Below, piece after piece: positions 7,238 to 14,075 of a stretch of DNA of 14,612 nucleotides. The position numbers and the translations under genes were made by a program. Source of the DNA: Pseudomonadota bacterium (lineage in GTDB: Bacteria > Pseudomonadota > Alphaproteobacteria > Rhizobiales > Beijerinckiaceae); NCBI GenBank assembly GCA_023422485.1, contig JAGTAM010000616.1, positions 1-14,612 on the forward strand, read 5' to 3'. The notes beneath the pieces were generated by a model. The model had not been told where the DNA came from. It saw nothing but the letters and a program-made list of their open reading frames with translations, and made no database searches. Numbering within the stretch: position 1 is the stretch's first letter; the number at the start of each line of letters is the position of its first letter.

Positions 7238-9019
7238 TCAATCGTCCGAACTGAAGACGCTGTCGCCGACGAAGATCATGTCGCGGTCGATCTCGGGCGG
7301 GTCCTTCTGCGCGCTGTAGGCGAAGAACAGGCGCCGGCTGCGCCCGTCGGCGCCCGTCAGGGTCAGGGTGTGGCGGTCGAGGTGGTATTGACCGCCCTCG
7401 GGTGCGCGGCGCCGGCCGATTGCGGTGCCGACGCCGGTGCCCGCCCCGGAATTGATCGCGCCGACCGAGCCGCCGCGCCCGTAGCGGCCGTCCGTCTTGA
7501 AGTCGTAGCGGCTCTCGATCGCGACCGCGACGTCGCCCCCGAGGGCGCTGTTGCCGCCGCCCGACAGGCGGCGGTAGGCGCGCCCCACGCGCTCGTCCGC
7601 CGAGGCCGGGAAGGCGCGGAAGAAGCTGCCGTCGCCGAGCTTGTAATCGTTCGCGTTGCCCCGCCAATCCGTCAGCACGAAGCCCTCACCCTTGCGGGTC
7701 CAGCGGCCGAAGCGCCGCGGCTTGGCGTTGCGCTCGGCGGCGAGATCCACGTCTTCGAGCGCCGTGTCGCCGATCTCGTAAAAGGTGCCGTCGTTGAGAA
7801 CGATCAGCGGCTCGAACTCGATCGTCACCATGCCGCCGACGCCGACGCCCGTGGTGGAGCGGAAGTACACGCCGTCGACCGCGTCCCAGTTGGCGGCGTG
7901 GCGGGGCGGCGCCGCGGCGTCCTCCATCGCTGCAGGAGAGGGCGGCGGTGCCGTCTGGGGATCGGCCGGCGGGGCGACATCCGTCGCGGCCTTCGGAGAC
8001 GGGTCCGACGGCGCGCGCGAAACTCTGGCGCCCGCCGCCCCTGCCGGCCGCCCCTTGGGCACCAGCCCGTCCTCGGTCAGCGCCAGCGCCTGCAGCTTCG
8101 TGGCCGGGATGAACTCGTTCGAGAGGGTGGCGAGGAAGCGGGGCAGGACGCCGAGCTGCCGGGCGGCCTTCCAGCCCGCGTGATGAAGCACGGAGCGCAG
8201 CTTGACCTGCTCCGCGAAGGCGGCCCGGCTCGCCGGCTGCGACAGCGGCGGCTTGATCGCCATCGGCAGCACGAAGCGGCGGCGGATCGCCTGGAGCGCC
8301 GCCGGACTCGGTTCGGCCGTCGCATCGTTGGCGACCATCCATTGCAGGACGACGAAGGCGGTGAGCACGTCGCCCGCATCCGCCGGGTCGAGTCCCGTGC
8401 CGTCGAGGAAGCTTCGGAAGATCGCGTCGTAATCATGTTTCGCGAGTTCCCGGCCCGCCTCGGCCGCCGCGATCGGGTTGGTCGCGCGCAAGGTGCGCAG
8501 GTGGCGCTCCACCGTCGCCCGGCGCAGATCGAGGGTGGAGGCAAAGGGCAGGCGCCGGTCCGTCTCACCGGTGTCGGGCTCTCCCGGTGCCGGGGCGGTC
8601 TCGCGCAGCGCGCGGGTGTCGATCTCGGCGCTGCGTGCGCGCATCGGCTGCCTGAGGTCCGCTCCGGCCCGCGTCCCGGCATCCTGGGCAAGCGCGGGTG
8701 TCCCCATCAGAAGAAGGACGGCGAGAAGATGATTCCGGGTCCCTGACCGTGCAGAGAGGGCGGCCCAGACGGCGCGGCTCGACGCGATACTTGCGCGTGA
8801 ATGGGCGATCGTCGCCCAGGCGGAGCGCAGGCTCGTCCGCGCGGCCGGGCACAGGTGAGACCAATGCTGCGGTAAACCCGCGGCACGCGCGGCGGCCGCT
8901 GCGCCACGGGCTCCGCGGCACGGCTTTCGGAGACATGGTTCTGCCTCCTGTGACCGGGACGCCAGCAGCCGCGGCAACACGAAGCCAGGGAAGGCGAGGG
9001 CAGGAGGGCTGAGGCGCAT
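7238..9019 (-). CDS. Large exported protein of unknown function (start uncertain; DUF6683-like segment)
   Basis: Unknown function, probably periplasmic. The convincing part begins near 8745 with a Sec signal-like segment (RNHLLAVLLLMGTPALAQ, cleavage after ALA). A helical domain follows at about residues 160-290 of the 593-codon frame (ATVERHLRTLRATNPIAAAE, then DVLTAFVVLQWMVAND). It recalls the DUF6683 family, from memory. Then come a Pro/Ala-rich linker and a beta-rich C-terminal domain (about 370-593) with VDGVYFRSTTGVGVGGMVTI, GRWTRKGEGFVLTDWRGN and a Gly-rich loop. The longest frame starts at ATG 9019, 2 bp after the preceding stop, but its first ~90 residues look non-coding. No ATG, GTG or TTG lies just ahead of the signal peptide, and the first ATG after that region (8707) is inside the hydrophobic core. 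The listed right end is therefore an outer limit. It is last in its operon. Confidence 0.7.
   Translation of the reverse strand: MRLSPPALAFPGFVLPRLLASRSQEAEPCLRKPCRGARGAAAAARAAGLPQHWSHLCPAARTSLRSAWATIAHSRASIASSRAVWAALSARSGTRNHLLAVLLLMGTPALAQDAGTRAGADLRQPMRARSAEIDTRALRETAPAPGEPDTGETDRRLPFASTLDLRRATVERHLRTLRATNPIAAAEAGRELAKHDYDAIFRSFLDGTGLDPADAGDVLTAFVVLQWMVANDATAEPSPAALQAIRRRFVLPMAIKPPLSQPASRAAFAEQVKLRSVLHHAGWKAARQLGVLPRFLATLSNEFIPATKLQALALTEDGLVPKGRPAGAAGARVSRAPSDPSPKAATDVAPPADPQTAPPPSPAAMEDAAAPPRHAANWDAVDGVYFRSTTGVGVGGMVTIEFEPLIVLNDGTFYEIGDTALEDVDLAAERNAKPRRFGRWTRKGEGFVLTDWRGNANDYKLGDGSFFRAFPASADERVGRAYRRLSGGGNSALGGDVAVAIESRYDFKTDGRYGRGGSVGAINSGAGTGVGTAIGRRRAPEGGQYHLDRHTLTLTGADGRSRRLFFAYSAQKDPPEIDRDMIFVGDSVFSSDD
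8944..8949 (-). promoter_or_regulatory. Strong Shine-Dalgarno AGGAGG before an out-of-frame ATG (8936)
   Basis: AGGAGG followed by 7 nt and ATG (8936-8934) is the best-formed translation start in this region. That ATG opens a frame (MSPKAVPRSP...) that does not match the exported-protein frame below it and has no recognisable protein. Moving to the right frame needs one base skipped. It could mark the true start of the 7238 gene with a frameshift, or a short leader peptide. Confidence 0.5.
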
Positions 9020-9021
9020 GG

Positions 9022-9639
9022 TCAGTCTCGGGTCCGCTCCGGCCCGCAGGCTGAGAGGGGCAGGCGGGTGAGGAGGAAGACGCGGTTCTGCGCATCCGGT
9101 GGAACGAAGCGGCCCTTTCCCCGGCAGGTCACGTCCGGGCTGAAGCCGGGCTCGCGGACCACCGGCTGGGCGAGCCGCGAATCCGCGTCGTCGTTGACGA
9201 TCCGCAGCCGGCCGTCGGGCAGGAGATCGACGGCGACGCTGCCGGCGCAGCTCGCGCCGCGTCCGCAGCGGCGGATGCGTCCGCCCGTCTCGGCGCAGCC
9301 GACCTCACCCTGGGCCCGTCCGCCATCCGCGAAGTCGATGCGCAGCGTCAGGTCGAGTTCCGGGTCGATCCGGTCGGCCTGCGGACGCAGCTTGATCAGG
9401 CCGCGGGAGGAGCCGGAGAGATGGATCGCGCTCACCACCTGTCCCGGATGGCGGGCGAGATGGTCCGCGTCGTAGTGGCGCCCGTAGCAGGCCCCCGCCA
9501 CGGGAAAGGCGCGTTCGGCGGCGAAGCCGGCCCCCTGCGCCCGAGCGCCGCCAAGACAAACGAGCAGGCAGAGGGGAAGGCGTGCGAGAACGGCGAGGAG
9601 GCTGGCAAGGCCCGGCATCGACAGCCTGCGACGCGTCAC
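9022..9639 (-). CDS. Cys-rich exported protein of unknown function
   Basis: A 205-residue exported protein that I do not recognise. The GTG at 9639 was chosen because AGGAGG (9646-9651) lies 6 nt upstream. It gives a textbook signal peptide (TRRRLSMPGLASLLAVLARL, then PLCLLVCLGGARA, cleavage before Q35). The longer frame to 9690 adds 17 residues without a ribosome-binding site and would run close to the upstream gene. The mature part has six cysteines (51, 115, 125, 131, 172, 198), which fits up to three disulfides in an oxidising compartment. Its pattern is alternating beta strands (VVSAIHLSGSSRGLIKLRPQ, LDLTLRIDFADGG, GRLRIVNDDADSRLAQPVV). It lies 38 bp after the small membrane protein and 2 bp before the next frame, so cotranscription is likely. 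Confidence 0.8.
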   Translation of the reverse strand: MTRRRLSMPGLASLLAVLARLPLCLLVCLGGARAQGAGFAAERAFPVAGACYGRHYDADHLARHPGQVVSAIHLSGSSRGLIKLRPQADRIDPELDLTLRIDFADGGRAQGEVGCAETGGRIRRCGRGASCAGSVAVDLLPDGRLRIVNDDADSRLAQPVVREPGFSPDVTCRGKGRFVPPDAQNRVFLLTRLPLSACGPERTRD

Positions 9640-9677
9640 GGTCGACCTCCTCTCGAAGCGAGGGTGCGGCATCCGCC

Positions 9678-9983
9678 TCATGAGAACCACGCGCCGATAA
9701 GTGCCCGCAGGCCGATGCCGAGCCAGATCACTAGCGTCAGCAGCATGAAGGGCAGCATCAGGATGACGAACCAGCCCATCATCATGAGGGTGTAGAGCAG
9801 CCGGCCGATATCGATGCCGGCGACGAGGCAGGGATGGGCGCTGCCCTCGTCCACCCGGCAGCCGGTGAGATGGGCCAGGGCGAAGCCGAGTGCGAACAGC
9901 AGGGCGGGAGTCCAGACGAGGAGGGTCGCTGCGAGCATCATGCGCCGACCCCGTCGCGGCCGGCTCGGTCTTCGTTCATCCAT
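9678..9983 (-). CDS. Small two-helix membrane protein of unknown function
   Basis: About 101 residues with two membrane helices. The first (MMLAATLLVWTPALLFALGF, then ALAHL) is followed by a short extracytoplasmic loop with two cysteines (TGCRVDEGSAHPCLVAGIDI). The second is LLYTLMMMGWFVILMLPFML, continuing into TLVIWLGIGL. The basic N-terminus (DERRPSRPRRGRR) predicts the N-end inside and the Cys loop in the periplasm. The pattern G-C-x(3)-E-G-x(3)-P-C-x-V-x-G-x-D-x-G resembles an uncharacterised membrane family I have seen in Hyphomicrobiales; this is from memory. ATG 9983 is preferred to a GTG nine bases upstream (9992); a third possible start is at 9941. It is part of the minus-strand cluster, 91 bp after the lipoprotein gene. 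Confidence 0.75.
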   Translation of the reverse strand: MDERRPSRPRRGRRMMLAATLLVWTPALLFALGFALAHLTGCRVDEGSAHPCLVAGIDIGRLLYTLMMMGWFVILMLPFMLLTLVIWLGIGLRALIGAWFS

Positions 9984-10074
9984 GATGTGCACTCGCAGCC
10001 GATCTCATCGCACGCCCGGCCTTCCTCGGACCGGAGCCTGCCGTTGCGCGCGACGTGGGGGCGGTGGTTGCGGC

Positions 10075-10500
10075 TCACAGGGTGAAGCTCGCGACCCAGA
10101 CCCGCCGCCAATCGGGTTCGGCCGGGGCGGCGACGACCTTCACCGCCCGCCGCCCCCCGACCAGGGTCTCGCCACCGGCGCTTCCCTCCGGCGGCGCCGC
10201 GATCCAGCCGTCGAAGGCCGTAGCGAGGGCGCCGAGGCCCGGATCGGCCCCGGGTTCGAGGCCGCCCGGCACGAGGCGGGCGGCGAAGGCGTCGACCTCC
10301 GCCTCCGGCGCGTCGAGGCGCAGCAGCACCAATCGGTCGATCCCGGCTTCCGTGTGAACGCGCAGGTCGCGGCGGCCAGGCGGCAGCGGTGCTTCGAGAA
10401 AGGCCTCGACCGCCTCCGGCGTCATCGTCGTCGGCGGGAGGGAACAGGCCGCGAGCGCCGGCCCGGCGGCGAGGGTGACGAGGAGGGCGCGCCGGATCAT
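10075..10500 (-). CDS. Putative lipoprotein
   Basis: A 141-residue lipoprotein of unknown function. MIRRALLVTLAAGPALAACS has a lipobox LAAC with Cys19 as the acylated residue. The mature part is Pro/Ala-rich at first, then a compact alpha/beta region (EAVEAFLEAPLPPGRRDLRV, HTEAGIDRLVLLRLDAPEAE) ending in EPDWRRVWVASFTL. No catalytic motif is visible. The start is fixed by the lipobox and by the ATGA overlap with the preceding gene (ATG 10500-10498, TGA 10499-10497), the classic arrangement for translational coupling. Longer frames that read upstream through the neighbouring gene in another frame are not supported. Confidence 0.85.
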   Translation of the reverse strand: MIRRALLVTLAAGPALAACSLPPTTMTPEAVEAFLEAPLPPGRRDLRVHTEAGIDRLVLLRLDAPEAEVDAFAARLVPGGLEPGADPGLGALATAFDGWIAAPPEGSAGGETLVGGRRAVKVVAAPAEPDWRRVWVASFTL

Positions 10501-10943
10501 GCCTCGCTCCGCCGGCCGCTGTAGCCGATGACGCGCAGGCCCCGCTCCGTCGTTTCCAGGGGGAAGCGACCGAGGGCCTCCAGCACCGTGCGGGCGCGTG
10601 CCACATCCTGCGGGACGCCTGGCATGGGGCGTCCGTCCCGGTCGGGCCAGAGGGCGACGACGGGCAGTTCGAGCCACGCGATGGCGCGCAGCTCGAACGG
10701 GCCGACCGACATCGAATCGACGTAAGGCCGCGGCGTCCAGAGATCGGCTCGCGTCGGCAGGGTCGTGACCCGCGGCTCGGGACAATCGATGAACTGCACG
10801 ATGATCTGCGCCCGGCCGAAGCCTGCCTCGTCCAGCGCGCACAGGAGCTTGCGCCACTTCGAGTCCGACATGTGGGCGTGGGAGAAGTCCCGCCGCGCCC
10901 GGGCGCCGAGGCGGCGAAGGGTTTCCCGGCTGTGTTCCGTCAT
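10497..10943 (-). CDS. Small cytoplasmic protein, DUF6678-like
   Basis: A 148-residue protein with no signal peptide or membrane segment, so probably cytosolic, the exception in this cluster. Conserved-looking blocks are SDSKWRKLLCALDEAGFGRA (residues 26-45), IIVQFIDC (47-54), VDSMSVGPFELRAIAWLELP (75-94) and GLRVIGYSGR. The S-x-x-K-W-R-x-L opening recalls families of the DUF6678 type, but I cannot confirm this. The ATG at 10943 was chosen; an ATG at 10955 adds only four residues. It lies 25 bp after the SH3-like gene and overlaps the lipoprotein gene by four bases, so the two are almost certainly made together. One possible role is a cytosolic partner of an envelope complex; this is a guess from position only. 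Confidence 0.75.
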   Translation of the reverse strand: MTEHSRETLRRLGARARRDFSHAHMSDSKWRKLLCALDEAGFGRAQIIVQFIDCPEPRVTTLPTRADLWTPRPYVDSMSVGPFELRAIAWLELPVVALWPDRDGRPMPGVPQDVARARTVLEALGRFPLETTERGLRVIGYSGRRSEA

Positions 10944-10968
10944 GCCCGGTCTCATCGCCTGCGCCGCA

Positions 10969-11796
10969 TCACGGCTCGCGGCGGTAGACGCCGCGGAAGG
11001 TGACGTTCATGCCGCCGCAGGCAAGGTTGTCGTCCACGACGAGCCAGGGGCCGAGGCGCCGCAGCCAGACCTTGCAGTCGTCCGCGCCACCTTTGGCGAC
11101 CGGCAGGGTGCCGTTCTCTCCCATGGCGAAGCTGGCGCCGTCGCCCGCGGGCGTCACCGTGCCGGAGATCTCACCGAGGTTGACGCCGCCCCGCTTCACC
11201 CGCTCGGGATCGCCCGCGCCCCAGGTCGCGTCGCCGGTGACGGCGAGCGTGCCGGGTTTGTCGCCCCGCTTCACCTGGATGCGCCCTTCCGCCTGGGTCC
11301 AGGTGCCGAGCCAGTCGTCGGGGGCGACGGGGGCCGGCGGCTCGGCCGCCACCGCCTCGGCGGGGAGCCAGCCGGTTCGGGCCAGATCGCCCTTCGCGCC
11401 GCGATAGGTCGCACAGAGGTAGCCGCCGACCCGCTCTCCCAGGATCACGGAATCACCGGCCACGAGATAGGCCCGCTCGCGGCATTCCGCGGTCGCATCG
11501 GGGCAGCCCTTCTGCGCGAGCCCGTCCTTGACGAAGCTGGTGCGGCCCGCTGCGACGACCCGCCCGAAGCCGAGCGTCGGGCCTTCCGAGAGCGAGGGCG
11601 TGCGCCGGCACTCGTTCGTCGCGGGCGGGATGCGATCCTGCGCCCGTACGGTTCCGTTGGCGACCAGCAGAACTGTCAGGATCAGGCCGAGTGACCGGCG
11701 GCCCGGTCCGGGGCTGCAGCATCGTCCCGAAAGGTGGTTGTCGGCTTTCGGAAAAAGACGATGCAAACACAAAGCTTTAGAATAAGGATGGGTCAC
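10969..11796 (-). CDS. Exported protein with SH3-like domain; N-terminus overlaps a palindromic repeat
   Basis: 275 codons from a GTG at 11796. A Sec signal segment (RRSLGLILTVLLVANGTVRA, cleavage before Q53) is preceded by an unusually long 32-residue N-region. Residues 11-26 of that region are encoded by the 46-bp repeat copy at 11719-11764. The mature protein has an SH3-like part at about residues 85-150 (YLVAGDSVILGERVGGYLCA, then TGWLPAEAV), which in periplasmic proteins often contacts cell wall. A C-terminal beta domain follows from about residue 160 (DWLGTWTQAEGRIQV) to PWLVVDDNLACGGMNVTFRG, a pattern I recall from uncharacterised proteobacterial exported proteins. No standard start codon lies just before the signal peptide. 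The divergent small gene at 11817 leaves only 20 bp for a promoter if GTG 11796 is real; TTGs in the same frame at 11772 and 11766 are alternatives. Confidence 0.78.
   Translation of the reverse strand: MTHPYSKALCLHRLFPKADNHLSGRCCSPGPGRRSLGLILTVLLVANGTVRAQDRIPPATNECRRTPSLSEGPTLGFGRVVAAGRTSFVKDGLAQKGCPDATAECRERAYLVAGDSVILGERVGGYLCATYRGAKGDLARTGWLPAEAVAAEPPAPVAPDDWLGTWTQAEGRIQVKRGDKPGTLAVTGDATWGAGDPERVKRGGVNLGEISGTVTPAGDGASFAMGENGTLPVAKGGADDCKVWLRRLGPWLVVDDNLACGGMNVTFRGVYRREP
11719..11764 (-). repeat. 46-bp nested palindromic repeat, copy 2 (inverted)
   Basis: Outer arms are GCATCGTC (11719-11726) and GACGATGC (11757-11764). Inner arms are CCGAAAG (11727-11733) and CTTTCGG (11745-11751), and an A5 run forms a one-sided bulge. 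It matches copy 1 (1594-1639) in the opposite orientation with about five differences. Two of these are at paired positions (A:T in copy 1, G:C here), which keeps the stem. It lies within the apparent 5' coding part of the SH3-like gene. Confidence 0.8.
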
Positions 11797-11816
11797 GGGG
11801 GCTCTCGGTCCGGACG

Positions 11817-11960
11817 ATGCGAACGGGGATCAGGCGGTGGATCGTGATGGTGCTGGCCGTTCTCGCAGCGGCGGCCGGCTGGCACCTGTGGGATCTGCCG
11901 GCGCAGGATGCCTGCCTCGATGCGGGCGGGGCGTGGCGGGACGGCGCCTGCCGGCACTGA
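11817..11960 (+). CDS. Small single-helix membrane or exported protein (47 aa)
   Basis: A 47-residue protein with an N-terminal hydrophobic helix after basic residues (RTGIRRWIVMVLAVLAAAAG, then WHLW). A short periplasmic tail contains DACLDAGGAWRDGACRH, with two cysteines that could form a disulfide. Tails of the form C-L-D-x-G-G-x-W-x(3)-x-C recur in small alphaproteobacterial membrane proteins; this is from memory. It lies on the plus strand between two minus-strand genes, 20 bp from the GTG at 11796 and 24 bp from the stop at 11985. No strong Shine-Dalgarno is seen (GGACG next to the ATG). The amino-acid pattern, not the signals, supports it. It could be a signal-anchored membrane peptide of the surrounding cluster. 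Confidence 0.65.
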   Translation: MRTGIRRWIVMVLAVLAAAAGWHLWDLPAQDACLDAGGAWRDGACRH

Positions 11961-11984
11961 CGGCGACGGGCTCGGATCGAAGGC

Positions 11985-12986
11985 TCAGCGCATCGCGACC
12001 GAGGCGGCGACGCGCTCGGCGCGGGCCAGCGCGTCGGCGCGCCCTGCATCGGCGAAGCCGATCACCCGCAGGGTGCGTCCGCCGTCGAACACCGTCGTCT
12101 GGGTCATGCCGCGCGTGCGCCCGGTCGTGGTGTCGGTTCCGGTCCCGCGCAGGCGGACCACGACGGCGTCGCCCCGGGTGCTGCGCGCCTCGTCGGTGAC
12201 CGAGACGTTCGTCAGATCCTTCTGCGCCGTGAAGAGCCGGCGGGCATAAGCCGTTTCCCCGCCCTCCGGCACCGGTGCCTGCCCGAGAGAGGGCGTGACG
12301 ATCACCACCGGCTGCTCGCGTTCGGGATCGACGTCCTTCGGTCCCTCGGTCAGGAGCAGGCCGTTGCCGGCGAACACCCCCATCGGGCGGAAGCCGGCGG
12401 TGTCGCCGACGGTGAAGGGCAGGGCCGCGACCTGATCGGCGAGGCTCGCCTTCGGCCGGAACGCGATCGTGCGGAGCGCCGCCTCGACGGTGGGGGCCGG
12501 CACCTGCTTGGCCGCCGCCTCGGGCACTTGGATCGTGACGAGCCCGGTGCCGGCGGCGCCGCGCACCACCGCGACCCACTTGGCGTAGGTGAGCCCGTTG
12601 GCGCCCTGCGTCCCGCGAAGGACGAACCCTTCGCCGCCCGCCGTGCTCAGCGGCTCGGGCCCGCCCTTCACCCGGAAGCCGGACGGTGCCAGGGCCTCGG
12701 GGGTGAACTTCCCGTTGATCTGGTCCCAGGCTTCCGGCGGCATCTCGACGAGGACGATCGAGGCCCCCGAGCGGTGCTCGAAGCCCGCGTAGCTGGTCGC
12801 CGGCTTCATGCCGGGCGGCGGCGCGAGACCGAGCGAGCCGGCGCGAGGGAAGACCGGCTCGGCCGCGAAGGACGGCGCCGACGATGCCATGACGCCGGCC
12901 GTCAGCCCGGCGAGCAGGCGGCGCAGAATCCACCGGCCGGGTACGCGGCGGGCGAGCAGGCGGCGCAGCGGGTTGCGATCGCTCAT
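11985..12986 (-). CDS. Exported protein of unknown function (333 aa)
   Basis: Starts at ATG 12986 with GGAGA and a good spacing upstream; the frame stays open to 13529 but the extension lies inside the previous gene. A long basic N-region (MSDRNPLRRLLARRVPGRWI) leads into a signal peptide (LRRLLAGLTAGVMASSAPSF, cleavage near SFA-AEP). The mature protein starts with GSLGLAPPPGMKPATSYAGF. It has repeated alpha/beta units with blocks SIVLVEMPPEAWDQI, GFVLRGTQGANGLTYAKWVA, LVTIQVPEAAAKQVPAPTVE and, in the second half, FTVGDTAGFRPMGVFAGNGL and LLTEGPKDVDPEREQPVVIV. This corresponds to an uncharacterised exported family that I recall from Bradyrhizobium and Methylobacterium. No enzyme motif is visible. 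It lies 68 bp after the CsgG/LpoB-like gene and is presumably cotranscribed with it. Confidence 0.85.
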   Translation of the reverse strand: MSDRNPLRRLLARRVPGRWILRRLLAGLTAGVMASSAPSFAAEPVFPRAGSLGLAPPPGMKPATSYAGFEHRSGASIVLVEMPPEAWDQINGKFTPEALAPSGFRVKGGPEPLSTAGGEGFVLRGTQGANGLTYAKWVAVVRGAAGTGLVTIQVPEAAAKQVPAPTVEAALRTIAFRPKASLADQVAALPFTVGDTAGFRPMGVFAGNGLLLTEGPKDVDPEREQPVVIVTPSLGQAPVPEGGETAYARRLFTAQKDLTNVSVTDEARSTRGDAVVVRLRGTGTDTTTGRTRGMTQTTVFDGGRTLRVIGFADAGRADALARAERVAASVAMR

Positions 12987-13054
12987 GATGTCTCTCCGAA
13001 GGAATGCCGAAGGCGGCGTGCGAACCGGGCGTTCCGGGCAAGCCCGGGGGCGGG

Positions 13055-14017
13055 TCAGCGGGTGGCGACGCGGCTGACGACGAAGGTGTTGCCGGAGAAC
13101 TGGACCTGCCCCGGCGCGCTCATGTGCTCCAGCATCAGCCGCAGGTTGCGGCCGAGCCGGGCCGAGTCGGAGCGGGTCTCGTACCAGTACTCGGCGGTGG
13201 CCCCGCCCGAGCGCACCGGGCGGTGGTGCTCGTAGCAGCGGAAGGCGGCCATGTACTCCTCGGCCGCCTGCACCTCCTGCGGCGAGAAGCCGTTGAGGCG
13301 CACGACATAAGCCGTCGGCAGCCCGCCGCAGGACTCGCCGCCCGCCGCGGCGGGGGGAGGCTCGGCGCCGGGCAGAGCGTTCGGCAATGCGTTCGGGGCG
13401 GCACCGGCATCGGCGGCGCGGCGGGGGGCGATCACGCCGTCGAGCTTCGCCGTGAGCGCCGTGGCGACGTCCGCGGCGATGCTCTTCGCCTCCGCGCCGA
13501 CCCGTTCGAGCAGGCACTCGCGGTCGCAACCCTGGGGCAGCGGCGGAAGCTGCAGCCCCGCCACCTCGAAGGCGCCGAGCGACTGCCCGGTGCGCACGTT
13601 GAGGAGCCGGCCGGGGATGCGCACCTCCGGCCGCACGATGTCGGAATAGGCCGATTTCGAGGCCGAGGCGTAGACCTGGAATACCGCCACCACGTCGAGC
13701 GGTGGGTTCTGGACCGCGCGGGCGACCTCGATCAGCTCCGCGTCGCGGCGGCGGACGCGGTTGGCCTGGGTGATTCCCATCGCCACTGCCGTCTCGTCGT
13801 AGACGTTGTAGCCGCGCAGGTTCATCGTCTCGGACAGTTCGGCGATGACCCGCTGGAAGATGCGGTTGCCGCGGGGCACGGAATCCTCGTCGGCATCCTC
13901 GCCCATCACCACGATGTTCGGCCGGGTCTGGGCTTCTGCCTGAACACCGAGGCCGAGGAGGAAACCGCCGATCAGGGCGAGGGCGAGGAGGCGGTCTCGC
14001 GTTCGGGTACGCAGCAT
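13055..14017 (-). CDS. Exported CsgG/LpoB-like protein with C-terminal partner domain
   Basis: 320 residues from ATG 14017, chosen because AGGA lies 8 nt upstream; an ATG at 14026 adds three residues. The signal peptide is MLRTRTRDRLLALALIGGFL, continuing to QAEA before Q30. Residues 33-195 resemble the CsgG/LpoB/FlgO fold: a first strand NIVVMGEDADEDSVPRGNRI, helix FQRVIAELSETMNLRGYNVY, strand DVVAVFQVYASASKSA, then VRIPGRLLNVRTGQSLGAFE. This fold is used by periplasmic activators of cell-wall synthases and by secretion channels. A Pro/Ala linker (with PNALPNALPG) follows. A C-terminal domain at about 236-317 has blocks VVRLNGFSPQEVQAAEEYMA, FRCYEHHRP, AEYWYETRSDSARLGRNLRL and VQFSGNTFVVSRVA. 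Cysteines 164, 168, 230 and 261 may pair. It lies 58 bp after the OmpA-domain gene. Confidence 0.8.
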   Translation of the reverse strand: MLRTRTRDRLLALALIGGFLLGLGVQAEAQTRPNIVVMGEDADEDSVPRGNRIFQRVIAELSETMNLRGYNVYDETAVAMGITQANRVRRRDAELIEVARAVQNPPLDVVAVFQVYASASKSAYSDIVRPEVRIPGRLLNVRTGQSLGAFEVAGLQLPPLPQGCDRECLLERVGAEAKSIAADVATALTAKLDGVIAPRRAADAGAAPNALPNALPGAEPPPAAAGGESCGGLPTAYVVRLNGFSPQEVQAAEEYMAAFRCYEHHRPVRSGGATAEYWYETRSDSARLGRNLRLMLEHMSAPGQVQFSGNTFVVSRVATR

Positions 14018-14075
14018 CGGGATCATCCTATGTGTCGGTCGGGTCGGTTCGTGTGCCGGCGGAGGCGTCGCGGGG

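Noticed and set aside
10501..10857. Upstream extension of the lipoprotein
   Set aside because: The lipobox and ATGA overlap fix the start at 10500; the extension overlaps the small cytosolic protein in another frame and looks non-coding.
12987..13529. Upstream extension of the 333-aa exported protein
   Set aside because: A good GGAGA ribosome-binding site and the signal peptide place the start at 12986; the extension overlaps the CsgG/LpoB-like gene in another frame.
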